A stretch of DNA of 64,000 nucleotides from Aquila chrysaetos chrysaetos (lineage: Eukaryota > Chordata > Aves > Accipitriformes > Accipitridae). The notes under the pieces are model-generated. The model was given only the letters and a program-made list of their open reading frames with translations, was not told the DNA's origin and made no database searches. Positions 1 through 13,640 of the stretch are shown one piece after another. The position numbers were made by a program, and so were the translations under genes. Location: NCBI RefSeq assembly GCF_900496995.4, contig NC_044004.1, positions 50,064,224 through 50,128,223 on the forward strand, read 5' to 3'. Position 1 is the stretch's first letter. Every line of letters starts with the position of its first letter.

Positions 1-3000
1 CTGAATTTAGACTAGCCAGAATGAAGACTATCCAGAAAAGACTGCCACCAACTAACAGATATATTGGTGACTGGGATTCAGACAACATACACCAAAGCAA
101 GCAATTTTGTAACTTACACACATGATCAATGGAACAGAGATGAAATTTGAATTGGTTTATTGAATAATTACCTTCAACATCCTTCACCATCAGCATGTTT
201 GGAAAACACTCATGATTTCAGAGTTCCTAGGAGGACTAAATGGGGGTGATTTATAAACACTAGTTGCAGAATAAGTTTTGTTTGCCTGAACATTATTTGT
301 TTAGAATTTACAGTATCAATTTTTTTTTTTTCCCCTGAGAAAAGGAATGGGGAGGTGACAAATTAAGTGGGGAAATAAACCAGTGTGCTAATTAATGATC
401 ACATTTATTGTTCCTTTATGGTCTGATATTCAGTGTTGGGCTCTTACTATAGATAACACAAAACCTGCATCCTTACTAAGCTCAGGTTGTACAGTCATGT
501 CTTCTTCTCTTTTGCCAAACTTTACTATTTCAATAGACTCCTGCAACGAGAGAAAATACCCACTAAAGAATTGAAGAGTGAGGTGTTATCTATATTTTAA
601 TGCTATGTATTTCAGTTTTACTTCCTTGTTGTTAAATTGCTAGTCTAGAATGATGTGGGACAAAACAAATAAAATAGAAGTAAAGCATTTCTTCAAAGCA
701 GAAAGCTGCACAGGAGGAAGATACCAAGAGCTAGGCCAATAGTTGAGGAGATGTTTTTCTGAGCCAGGCAGAGTTACACTACTGCCTTGAAAAAGTTTAG
801 ACATTGAAAATATATCCTGAGAAAAAGGAAGGGGAAAGAGCGATAAGCACATCGGTCTTTATGGAGTGACAACTGAAAGCCCCAAGAGTCCCTTTGGGTT
901 TCTCCTGCATTCATAGGTGAAGGTTACTGCTAAGGATTAAGAGAAAGATTAAGGCAAAGGTAAGTCAAAACATGCTCACAGTAATGAGAAATAGGGGTTA
1001 AATAATAACAGCCTGTATACCCTCAAGTGAATAAATAATACTTGCTTTGAAAAAGTTTCAGTCACTCTAATCAGCTACCAGTCTCAGGCTCCCAGAGGAG
1101 AAGGGTGTAGAAATGCCTGCCACTTTCATTAGCACAAAAGGCCAAACTGGAGGGCTATTCTCTATGCCTAAATTTAGCCCAAGAGGAATTGCATTGTTTC
1201 ACCTAGAGAGATGAGATGTTCGCTAACCTGTCACCTCAAGGCTGCAATTAAGAGAAGGTGAAACAGGAAGGGCACTGCCACTGTGACTGTGACCACAACC
1301 TATGTTAGCCTGCTGAGCCAACCTAGACCATGCTGAAGTAGAGGGCTACTTTTCAAGAAAAACACAGCTCAGTGTTAGAAAGAGTCCTCTTGGGGAACTG
1401 AGGGGAGACACCACAGGTGGGATATGCACCTAGATTGTGATGTAATCATATAGCTAAAAATAACATATTCCTATACCAGCTAAACTTTAAACTTCTTCCT
1501 CATTTCAGGGCTTTCAGCAATTACCCCGAGTCACAGTGGTGAAAACGAAGAAAACCAATACTACCCTGTGTCAATCTGAAATTCAGAGATGAAAGGGCAG
1601 TGGGGGGGGAGAAAGAGAACAACCCAGGAAGAAAGGAATTTGTGCTAGAGATTGAGTGCACTGCCAGTCAAATCTAAGAGCTCTCTAATCTGAAAATTAA
1701 TCCATCTAATAACAAAAAAAAATGCAGAATTCATTTAATTTTTTACAAGTTGTTATGAAGAAAGTGGTATTTACTTTTTTTACTTTCAAATATACATATT
1801 AGCTTGAGTGATCTACACATTAAACAATAAAAAAAGTTGAGAATGAAGTTTTGAAATGCAATAAGCTCCATTCAATCATTTGAAAAAGTTTCTGCGCTAA
1901 AGATTAATTTTTTGCAAACTTTTTATGATACTGACAGGCAGGCATAACTCCACTAAGAGTATATGGTATACACTATGTCCAGATATCATCTTTTTCCACT
2001 CCGTTTCAACAGTAGCAAGCTTGCAAACTTTCTTACCTATACAAACCAAATCTGATACACCTTCACTTGCCTGTGAAAGCACTTTTATTACCACAGAATA
2101 AGTGAGAGATTTAACCACATCTGGCAAAAGATACTAACAATGCTTCTCCCATTTAAAGTAGCAGATGGTGATACCACAGATGAGAACACATTTGGCAGGA
2201 CAGTCATCTGTCCAGCTATTGAAGCCACACCATTAGTGGCTAGCAAAATTCAGTTTGATTGTGTGAAATGAAATCAAAATAAATAATCCTGGGGAATGGT
2301 TTGACTGCTGGACTTGAGAATTTTAGACAGGCAGAATTGCTATCATAAATTCATTAACAGCATCCTATTATTCCTTCTTTTCTTCAAGATACTGCTTTTC
2401 CTTTTGCACTTTATTTGCTTTGTAAGCGATAGGCTCAGATGTTCATTCTTGTCCTTTTATTTCCATTGCAGTAACTTACAAAGGCCCCATTTTACAAGAC
2501 CAACTTTGTTCTATACGAGCACCATACTCGTATTAAGCTTCACTGTGCAATTATTTCTGTAATCTACTACCAGTACTGTCATCATGCCTGAGGCAGACAT
2601 AATATACAAACTTTCATATAAGAGAAATTCAAAGCACCATGAAATCAACAGAAGAGTTTCCTTATTGGACAGCATAGCATGATCAAGTGAGACTAACAGA
2701 AATAAGTCCATAGCTTTAGAGGTATGCAGCATGTTACATATTGCCTTTGACTAAGCTGTACTTAATTCCGTGTAAAAATCATTACTTTCGTAAACAACAA
2801 TTGTCATTTAAAAGTAAAATTCAAACTTATCCTGTTTGGACTCTAACTCATCTTCTCTATATTAAAGAGGAAGCACAATTGTCAGATTATTTGAAGTTCT
2901 GTGAATACAAAGCATGTGGAAGTTACAAGCACCATATATTCAAGCTTACATAAACCCAAACATAAACCTTCTAAAATCAGCAGTGTTATTTACATGGAAG

Positions 3001-6000
3001 CTTACCCCAAGAATCTCTCTCTTAACAGCACCCATGCCTCCGATTGCCTGTTGTCTTCCTCTCTCCCCTGCAAATAACTCCCTTAGCTCGCCTGCAATTA
3101 ACTGCCTCTGCTCCAATAGTCTTATCTAGCTGATACTTTCTTTCTGGATTGCTTGAAGATGAAGGTGTGACAATACAGTACTTATAAGAAGCATTCTTAA
3201 GCACACCTCTCATTTAATAAACAGCAGCAAAGCTCTCTCTAAATAAACGGAAAATCTTTTTTATTGAAACATGGACAGGGTAAAGTCCAAGCCCATTCCT
3301 GAAATGCAAAGTATGACCAAGAAATCTTAACTTCCCAGACATTAATACAAATCTGAAACTAGAAAAATTGGATAATGTCCAATCTAGAAGAGACTACCAC
3401 TAAAGGATTTACTTTTTATAGCCATCACATGACTAATACCGCAGTGGTAGGCTAGACTGCTGCTATTCCTTGTCAAAACCTCCTCTGCATACTTCATGAA
3501 GAAAGAATGTGAGAACATTTTGCAATGCTGTTATGTTTATAGTATGTGCCTCAGTTTTCCTACTTCTTTTTGTTGCATTTCTAAGACAAATGACCAAGTC
3601 AAAATTGTTATATTAAAATTAAGATAAACATGTGGAAATTTGCACGTCCTGTTTGATGTGATATGCAGTCAGTCCTTAAGAACAGGATGAAACTCTCCCA
3701 CTTGTAAAAGCATACTTTGGCAGTGAATGAAACATTCCCCTCTTCCAACACATGCACATACACAACTGGACATTAACTTTGAAAATAAGGAACACTCTCT
3801 GCAACGATGATCAAAGGAACCATGTGAAGAAAAAGGCAAAAGATGGAATGGAAAATATTCTTAATGGATTTCAGAGAGAAATATGAGTGTTCCATCACCC
3901 TCTTTCTGAAAGCACTTTACTTGGGCACTCAGAACAAACCATTTTGACCTCCTATGATCCAGAACAGTAATTTTTGGTTTATTTTTCGAAAAATGCTTTG
4001 TCTAGCTTGAACTCATCACTAGCTGTCTGACCTTCCTTAAAAAGTAGTCGCCACACACCCACCATTGGTATCTACATCATTTGAAATGGAGACATGCAAG
4101 GTACTGGCCTATAGACCCAGTCTCACAGCCAGAGCAATTAGCATAATAGAGTGTTCCTAAGAAGATGTGCCAATACTGCCTTCAAGAAATATCTGGAAAG
4201 GCTATATGAAAGGCAGAAAATCCTCAGCAGAAATCTGGAACTCCTGGGTGGTCATATAATGACAAAACCTGAATCAGAGACCAACCCAAGTGGAGTTGAA
4301 TGTTCTGGCCACATATGCTTAACCTGATTCATCAGGTTTCCAAATCATATCTTTCTTCTGTTTCATCTTACACTGCAGAATCTCAAACTACACAGCTGGT
4401 TTAAAACACAGACAAATAATCGAACTACTAATCCATTGTTTATATCTGCCTTCCAAAACCTGAAAAACAACTTAATTGTACAGTTTAACAAGCTCCATGA
4501 TTTACTTCCTGGGCAGTTCATTATTTCATATAGATGTCTTTTCTGGTTTGTTCAGAACGCATAAAAGATGCATAAGCCCTCGGTGCCTATATGCATTCAT
4601 TAGATAACATGATACTAATCAGCCTTCTCATGAGCAACTAGAAACCTAGCTGGATTTCCAGGGTGAACACCCAATACAGCTAAATGAGAAATCAATACAG
4701 CTCAATAGCGTATTTTTGCAAGACAAGTGCTGCTTCTACTCCTGCCCCCATGTACCTAGCTTAACACAGAGATATACTACCCAAATGGAGAATGTCTCAC
4801 CTAGAGTTGCAGCAGAGAACATGCTGTACAAGCAGGCTAAAATGTCAACCCAGTCAGATATTTGATTGCATGTACTTGATAGAAAGACAGAGTTCAATTT
4901 CCTATGCAGCAAACAAGATATTCTTGAAAAACTTGAACATGCACTTGAGTATCAGTTAGCAATTATATCATAGCTTATTAAAATGAATCACAGTTCTACA
5001 ATTTAAAATAGGAATATTCATAATTTTAAAGCCAAACCCAGTATTGTATGGTGTAGTTCTTGAAGAAATATTTCTGGAAAATAGCACAGCTAGAAATAGA
5101 ACTATATCCATTATATATAAGGACGACATTGATCAAAGCCTGTTTCTGCACAAAAGGGTTTGTCAGACGGAAGAGGATCACAGCGGTGTAAAGCTACTGG
5201 TTTTAGTTAGTTTATCTTTAGAAAAGATGCTTTTTTCTTTACCCTATACTATCAATACGATGAGCTCTTCTTGAGATTCAGTGTGCAATGTACTGGGGAA
5301 CCCACAAAATTCACCCGCATACCACCTCCAGTCTGTGATGAAAGGCCTTTCTCACTGTTTCCATAATTCCAGCTTAGGCAGCTACCTACCTCTTGCTACT
5401 CTGTGCTGAGTGAAAACATCTCAGGCTGGAGCAATGAGGAAAATGCTCATCTCCATACTGAACTCACAGTATGTAGATTAGGCAGTTTTCCTACCTTAAC
5501 AGAGGACAGCATGAAGGGGACAGACTGGTTTTATTGTAAGCTATACTCTCTACAAAATGTTACAAAATAAAAGGCCTTTAAAAATATCTTCTATTTATGG
5601 TTCTTCTAAAGCTATTTTTTAATGCCGCCTCCTCATCCACAGCATGCATCACAATTATGGTATTGGAACCCTTACAGCTATAAACTGAGTAATGCAATTT
5701 TTGACCCTCATGGCAACCATCTTGACATGAATGCCAACAGAGATGACAGCACAAGCATTTCTATGAAGTGTATATATCCATTCATAGTTTCTCCCAAAAA
5801 ATCTTAACCACAGCCTCACTGTCATAATGTAATATGTGTGTTGGTCCCAGTTCAACAGTAATGTATGCTTACGCCAAAACCATATAAATTCTGCACTCAT
5901 ATCAATGAAGTTTTGTATCCTCAGCCATCATCTCCCATCTCTTCAGTCACCCAGGCAACATCAACACTGCCACTTCACCTGCCTTTCACTGCTCCTGGTG

Positions 6001-9000
6001 CAAACTCATGCTTCCCCCTTGCATTCTGCCCCATACAGGCTTTTCATACAGTTTTCACACACTCACCTTAATTTTCCAAGTCTGGCAACAGGCAATTTCA
6101 GGGGGTCTTTTACTCCCCTTGGGTTTTCATGGGGGGAATTTCGTCAAGGTACTTCCTTTTTCAGAGGTTACTCTTACATGTGTAGAAGAAAAGTCTGGGA
6201 AAGAGTGAGGATCCGAGACCTGAGACTTGTTTTTTACCCAGGAAGGATGGGGAGAGGAAAAGTCAAATTTTTGGACGTGCTAAACTGTTCCTGCTCTAGT
6301 ATGACAGAAGTTCTGCGAGTTTCAGAGAAGAAAGTCAAAGAACAGTGCCAGCTTTCTTAAGTAGCTTGGATGAATGCCTTCTCTTTCCCAGCGGGCAGCC
6401 AGGTAGGGAATGTAGTCTCCCACAACCTCAGGCCCCTGCAAAAATACTACATCGAAGGCTGTAATCACATTAATAAACTGGGACACCTCACCAAGCTCCC
6501 CTTGAAAGCAAAAAGATAGGTAGCCAACTTAGCAAATTAAGATCCCAAATGACAAAGACTGATCGACCCACTTGCTCAGAAAAGTTCTAGTTGGCAAGAG
6601 TTTAAGAACATCTAAACTTTAATGCCCCTTTTTATGATACACCATAAGGGTGAAAGAATATAACTCCAACCTAATAAACTAGTTGGCTTTTTTAGAGTTG
6701 GTTTTTTGTTTTTTTTTTTTCCTGAGGCCACTCACTTCCTCAAAGAGCTAACACTGAGCACTTCATTCAGAAAGAGATGTACACAGGCATGCAAGCAATA
6801 CAAGTGTTGCTCCACACTGAAGGTCAGAGCATTACTCCAAATTGAGACTCCTCATACAGGGTCACAAACAAAGGCTCTGCAGTTTATCAACAGGCAGTGT
6901 TCCGCATTCGGTGTCTAATGCCTTGAACACTTCAAGAAATCTATAACAAGACAGAAAAAGGAGAGGACAGATGGTGGGTCATCTTCAGTCACAAAACATC
7001 TTCATGTTGTAAAAACATCCGGAACCCGCATTTGAATAACAACTCATAAAGTTGTGTCCAGTCTCTAGCACTGCTTTGCCCTGACTGTAACAGATCTGAG
7101 TGTTTTTATCTGCTAGTGATCTTGGGATGAAATTTGATTTGGAAAATGTCTAGGGGGTTGAGGTAGGTTTGGTTTTGGTGGGTTCCCCCCCCCCCCCATT
7201 TTCCTCTAACAGTAAACCTTTTTATTTAATATAGAATACTGAAGGCAAATAAAGATATTAATGATATATAATCAAATCATATCTGCATATGAAATAATTA
7301 GTTGTCTTCAAACTTCCTTGATTTACTTTCCATGTTCTTTTAAAGCTATTTGAATGTGACCCTAGGGCAAATAACAATGAAAAACTGGCCAGTAAGAAAA
7401 TGCCTTTCTTAGCATCATCGTCAAGAAATAGCTACACTGGCATCCTTGCCAACTAGGTTCATATGTCAACTGCTGCTCAGGTTATTTGGAAGCAACAGCC
7501 CAAAGAAGTTGTCCTAGTAAGGACTGCAAACTAGTGGATCCTTATTCCTCAGTTCAAAAATACTTTGGAATACAGTATGAAGGATCCAATGAAATAGAAT
7601 TTGGGAAATACCACTGCTATATGTGCTTGGAGCAATGTAGCATCTACTTAGACTTAACATACAGTTTTCTTTAAAGGGTTTGATTTGAAAACTGTACACA
7701 AAAATCCTTAGTATTTATTTCAGTTGTAGTGGTATTTCTATATTAAGAATGAAAACTACAAGATCTGTCTCACAGCTTCAGCGCCCCTTCCCAGCTCCAG
7801 CATGCATAGGTAGCTCTGTTCATAGAGAAAATGCAGATGTGCAGGTTCCCTTTTGGACCTGGTTACAAGAACATGTATGGAACCATGTAAGCTCTTCCAC
7901 AAAGTCCTCAAAAGGCTGAGAGACAGGGCACATTAATTTAATACCAAACCAAGCTCATGTGTGGCCACCTCTGAGAATGAGCAGAGCAAATCCAAGTCTG
8001 TCTGTACCTTACATCTATCCCAGAGGATGGTACAGAAAGGATTAGAAGAAATGCTGTGCCAGCTCCCCTAGCCAGTGTGTCCCATCTCAATTCACTGCTT
8101 TCCTCCTGTCCTTTACAGGATCAGAAAGATGCTATTTCAGATTTGAGTTCTCATTAACAAAAGATATATATATCCTTCTTTTGATCTCTTTGGAGTTTAA
8201 CTTTCAGTTCCTGTCCTCCCACACATCCCATTTCTGCATGGTGAAACCACGCCAATTTCACTGCAGAAGACTTTTGCACTCCTACGGACCAGAAGCTAGA
8301 CATACAGTTCATAAAAGTTAAAATACTTGAGCTCAAGTGATCTTACTACCGCTAACACAAATACAATATTCCAACTCAGATTTACTAAAATTTTTGAGAA
8401 TGAACAAAAACCAGTTCCACCCCACTATGGAAAATGAGAATGAATGCTCTGGGACAAAGCCCAGCAAGGCCACCCTTCTAAACTAATGGTGTTATGGTAC
8501 AACATATTAAAATAGTAGCACAGAAAACCAAATACTCTATACAATTGAAACACATGCAAAATATTCCAACTGAATTTGTCTCAGTATTTAAAGATCAAAG
8601 ATAATTTTATTTCAGACAGGATGCTTCTTCTCGAAACAACATGCTTAAGACTAAAAAAAAAAAAAATAATGCCCATGTCAATTAAGATTTTGGCACTGGC
8701 TTTTGAACATCACAAGTTTGTTAATTTTATAGAAAGCAACATAAAATTATATTCTCAATGGACTTCAGCAAATTAAATGAAAATATTTCCAGCAGCTAAC
8801 TTGAAAAGGGCTATCATTAAAGTGCTGCATTCAATCTTATCCATAGTTACTACTTAAACTTCTAGTCACGACACATTCATTCAAAACAAAATAGCAGATT
8901 GTAATGTGGGCTGATATCTGAAGGCATTTCATAAGCATACTCATGCTGAAGTCTAGATTTTACATGATCACCAGAGAGATTACCTTTGAACTAGTTACAA

Positions 9001-12000
9001 AAATATTTAATTTCTTTGTTCTGTCTCTGAATTAGCATATGGCATTGGAAAATTTAATATGATTTCTTTCCATTTACTTCCTTTGACTAGTTAGCTAAAA
9101 TAAGATGCAATACAAACCTGGAGATCATTTTCCCTTCTAATAGGAGTGGGGGCAGAGGCAGAAAAAAAGATCATTCAACTATCAAATTACATAGCTTTCA
9201 AATTTACTGTCCAAAAATCCCAGGTTATGGACATGAAATTACATCCATTCTTTTTTTTTGTTGCATTAAGACTATGATTTTCCTCTGCTTGTAATCAGTA
9301 GCACTGATGCTTCAATATGTTGTTAAATGAAAAAATTGCTTTGACACTTGTCACTACATCTTAAGCTAGAAAATGAGTGTGGTTCTTAATCAGAACAGAC
9401 AAAAGTACTGTACTGTTTGATGAAAATTACAATTTCTAACTGGCTCTATGTAAACCATTCTAACCTAATGCCAAGTCCTTGATGGTAAGTGCTGCTAGGA
9501 AACATTATTGGGCAGCTCTATGCATGCAGACAGTTAATTATGACTTCAGTGGAAAACAGTTCATGAGATTATGTGCACTTACAACACAATTAATTCTTGT
9601 TTATCATTTCTTATATATCTGCAATGTAGTGTATGTGTGAAGCACAGATAGCTTGCATATCATTTTAATTTTTCTGTTCAGAGGGGTTCAAGTCTATAAG
9701 GATTTGTATGCCTTTTCTTTTTAATAGGAAAAAAGGGCCTAAATCACACTGAGCTTACAACCAAGCTTTGTTTCTGCCGCTTGCTTTTATGATTCAATAC
9801 ACAAAAATTAGCTAGATCTGCGCCTACTATAGCCACCTGCTGAAATTTCAACACCAAAATAAGATCTATAATTGGATATACAAAAACAGAAGCTCTGAAA
9901 TTACAGCACAACAGGCCCAAAATTTGCAGCAGGGATAGTGGAATTCTGCAGCACTGTTTATATGTGGCTGTCAGCAGTTGTACACCCACAGAATCTACTA
10001 TTAGCAGTTAAAAAAGGCCAAGAAAAAAAAAATCCCTCATACACACCTCCTACTTTTAGCAACTGTAATTGTCTTTGCCCTTGCAGGAGCTTTTCCCTGT
10101 TCCCTCCCCTGCTCCAAAAAGAGCGTATGGGCCCCATGCTGTACAGAAGAAATGCATAGGCCACCATCTTTCCCATAGCATCTTTAGGAATCTAGATAAA
10201 GGAGAGATAAGAACATTTAGTTCTTCAAGGTTTCCTCAAAATAGGGTGAAGAATACTGCCTTATAGAGTGAAACCAAAATTTTTAGTTGTTTTGTTTTTT
10301 AAATAGAATCCACTTATGTTTATTAGCATCTCATACACTTCTGTGATGATTAAAATCCATACACAAGGCACAGATAATGTTCTAGTCTCTTCTTCATGCA
10401 CAACCGTAGTTTGTAGTTCTATTTACAACTTAATACCTTAGCATTTCATTTTTTAATCTCCCACTGCAGTACTAACCCCAACAAAGCCCCTTGTACAGAA
10501 ATATTGGCAGAAGTGAAGGACAGCGGTTTAGGCCTTTAGCCACTGTACCACCTAGATTCAACCAAATCTTGGCTCAACAATACTAACGGTTAGAATAATA
10601 ACAGCTACTTTAGCAGTCCCTGGTTGCTACAACACACAAGAGTTTTAAACCCATTGGGAAACAATAAATGAAAAGACTTCTACTATCAAGGCATCTCATG
10701 GCATGACACTGGTATGTCATGGCATACTGCATTTGATACTGGAGACATGTCCAAAGATCAAGCATGTTCTAGATCTCCTCCAGCACTGTTCCAGGTGGCC
10801 TCAAAAGTATAAGAGCAAACTTTAGAATCCTCCAACATATATTGGGGATCCAGTCCAAGACCTCAGAACAAACTTCATCCGCAATGCTGATGCTGAGCAG
10901 AGAATTGAGACTGAAACATCTAGAAAAGACTATGTTGACCATGAGGAACTCTGATATGACTTAGAGGAGAAAGACAAATCTACTGCAGGCTCTCTTGAAT
11001 TTAAAGCCCTAACAGAAAACAACATGTGGTTTTTTCAGTATTCTTTTTGTCTGCTCTAAGAAAAAGACACAAGATTTCCTTGTTTGCTTTTCACCTTAAA
11101 AACTTCAGGAGTCAGAGACCTTTATTTGTTCTGCTGAACGTAACTGGCAACAGATTCTGTCATGAAGTCTCACACTTTATTTGCAGAGGTAGGCCAGAAA
11201 GACATCAGCTGCAGAGCTGCTGGCTTCAACCAATGGACAGCAACTGTGCCCACAGCCCAGGGCCCCCACGGGAATTTTCTGCTTACCGAGTACAACCTCC
11301 TCTTCTGATGGCTGCTTTTCCTCAGGAGGCAGAGAAATCAGCCAGAGCTGTTGACAGGGCAAGATAGAACTGGTAAAATTATTAATGATGCTCCCCTTTC
11401 AGCCTGTCCAGTCAAGGTGGTGTTGACTGGGGAGCTGCTCACACCATTTCCACAAGGATTGAGAACAGCTTTGACCCACAGAAAATACACAATGCTCTGG
11501 GGTTCTTGCTTCTCTCTCTCCCTGGCCTTCAAGAGAAGCAATGGTCTACAGTTGCATATGCAATTTACAATAGTACAAGGAACATACAAGATCAAGGAAG
11601 GCCAGTTAAATTGAGGGGGCACTATGAAAATAAAGTTAGTAAACAGAGGCAGGAAAAGAGAATTACAGCTTCAGAACCTGAATGAAGCTGCAACATGCAT
11701 ATGGCAAGGCAGCATGTCACATGAATGTCTGTCCTATCACTTAGTTACACGGTCCAGAGAGGGCTCCTATAATAAGCGTCAAAAGCACTTCACAGTGTAA
11801 ACCTGAGAAAGCCGGTAAGGCTAGCTAACATAAAAACACACTAGCTAACTCAGGAGAAGCTAGGAGTTCAAAAACGGAGGAAGCCTCATTTTATATTGTT
11901 AGCATACATGACAACTTAAGCACCAAGCCAGTAAATGTTCTGCCTTCAAATGTGGGGGACTGACAATGCTATCATTAACATGTACTTGTGAGTCTTTCAC

Positions 12001-13055
12001 AGTGGTGTGGTACTGAACATCACTTAACTTGGGATTTGTAACGTAGCAGGTGTGCTCCAGCATAGACAAGTGCTATTAGGAGGTTCAGTATGCCTGCCTG
12101 GGGCCCAGATAAGAGACTATTTACTTATTACATCACATGCTTCTGGAGAATCTCATCCTCTGCTTCATGGATCTGCTTTCTAAATGCTGTCATACTTCCC
12201 TCAACTCAAATTGGACCAGATATAGAAAAGTCAGCTCCAACAAGCTAAACAAAACAGTAGTTTGATGAGGTTTTCTTCTTCTCTTATTTAGTAGGTTTCT
12301 CACAAATCTTCAGCCATGGTAGATTTTATATTACTTATATGGAAGCTTAAGCCTCTAATGTATTTCCTCACCTTTGTATCAGTCAGATGGCACAGCAACT
12401 GTCAGTTACTGCAGCTTACAAGAAGTACATTTTAAGCTATAGTAACTGTCTGAATAATTTATGAGTCCTAATATCTTAGCAGTAGCAATCCAACTTTAAA
12501 AATTACTTTTTTTCATTTCTAGGCAAACCAAAGTATTATCATGGCCATGTATGAAAAATTGTATATTAGCTTAGAGATTTACTACATTAAATCTTTGTTC
12601 TTTCTCTCATTTTGGACCTCATTGGACTCATTCCATGTGTCAGAGGAACAATCAGCATTACTCACTATACACAGCTTACTGAGGAAGGTAAATTTGCTAC
12701 CAGCACATTTTCCACTGCACGTGTTCTCATCTTTGGTCCACCTCTTCTCTCTCTCCTTCCACCCTCCAAACTCGCAAAACAGTCCTGTCTCATTCCCCAC
12801 CAGTCTGCCCACCATGGCATTGGTGCTTCCCAGCCTGCCATTAGTACTCCTCCTTTCCATCTCTCAGTGGCACATCTGTTCAGTCCCCAACTTGTTCTAG
12901 CTGCCTCATTTGCCTTTGCCCTGCTACATCAGACCGTTTAGCCCAGAAAACTGTCCCTGAGAGACACATTAGGGGATGCTATTCAGAAAAAACAAGAAAG
13001 CCTGGCACTGCCTGCAATCCATTCCTCTAATATTCCCTCAGCATCAGGAAGTGTT
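1..13055. other. Intergenic, gene-poor AT-rich DNA
   Basis: I see no coding exon, RNA gene or clear mobile element here. The longest open frame is 174 codons (5836-6360, plus). Its product has no recognisable domain, it overlaps two other open frames on the same strand, and it lies in plain AT-rich sequence, so I treat it as chance. A run of 13 C lies at 7185-7197 and short A or T runs are scattered. By vertebrate synteny this would be part of the interval between FBXW7 and GATB, which is inference only. Confidence 0.6.
7185..7197 (+). repeat. Poly-C tract (C13)
   Basis: There are thirteen consecutive C, preceded by a G/T-rich stretch. This is a simple homopolymer likely to be length-polymorphic and prone to sequencing error. 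Confidence 0.9.
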
Positions 13056-13059
13056 GCAT

Positions 13060-13640
13060 TAGAGATGCTGGAGGATACATCCTTGCCTTAATCCTTTAGT
13101 ATCCATTTATTGACCTGTTGTACGTGATTTAATCCAATCCCCTTAAAACCTGCTGAAATTGTCTACTTCTACAAGCTCCTTACAGCATGTTCCAGAAGTT
13201 CACTGCCTGCTGTGTGAAATACCAGGGCTTCATATAGCACCATGATTCTGCCCTCTGTCTTGTTATAATGCCCCCCCATTTTGCTGGTTCTTTTGGCGGC
13301 TACTGCTACTGCACATTCAGCCAACAATTTCAGAAATCTCTCAATTGACTCCAAGACATTCCTCATGTTGCAATTGCTTGTTCTGAGCTTGGCATTGTGT
13401 GGGTATGGTTTAGATTATTTTTACTTAGATGCATTACATCGCTTTTATCTACTCTGAAGCTTGATCTGCCACCTTCCCCACCCCCCACTAGCTTCATAAG
13501 GTCCTGCTGGAGTTCCTCACCATGAGCACACCACGTTTGACTTCTGAAACAAGCTTAGCAACTGCACTCTTGCAGATTTCAACGTTTATCTCCTCTGACT
13601 CACTGATGGTGATTTCTGAAGACCCCTTTCTTGACTCTTT
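13060..13640 (-). mobile_element. Ancient CR1/L3-type LINE fragment
   Basis: Read on the plus strand, the sequence follows, with many substitutions and gaps, the reverse complement of old amniote CR1 LINEs. It has a 'taatccaat...aaacctgct' block near 13130, a 'gttccagaagttcactgcctgctgtgtgaa' type block at about 13190-13220 (given here only as a family resemblance), a block ending 'ttgatctgcca' near 13465, a 'gtcctgctggagttcctcac' block near 13500 and a 'gcttagcaactgcactc' block near 13555. These occur in the family order, so the element lies on the minus strand. It is heavily decayed, has no intact reading frame, and its ends are approximate. It should predate the other CR1 copies in the window, judging from divergence by eye. 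Confidence 0.65.

Noticed and set aside
5836-6360. A 174-codon open frame on the plus strand.
   Set aside because: No recognisable domain, atypical His/Ser/Phe-rich composition at the start, two other overlapping open frames, no promoter or splice context. Best explained as chance in 64 kb of vertebrate DNA.
11026-11622. Overlapping open frames of 87-113 codons on both strands.
   Set aside because: Four frames overlap on opposite strands in slightly GC-richer sequence and none has a recognisable motif.
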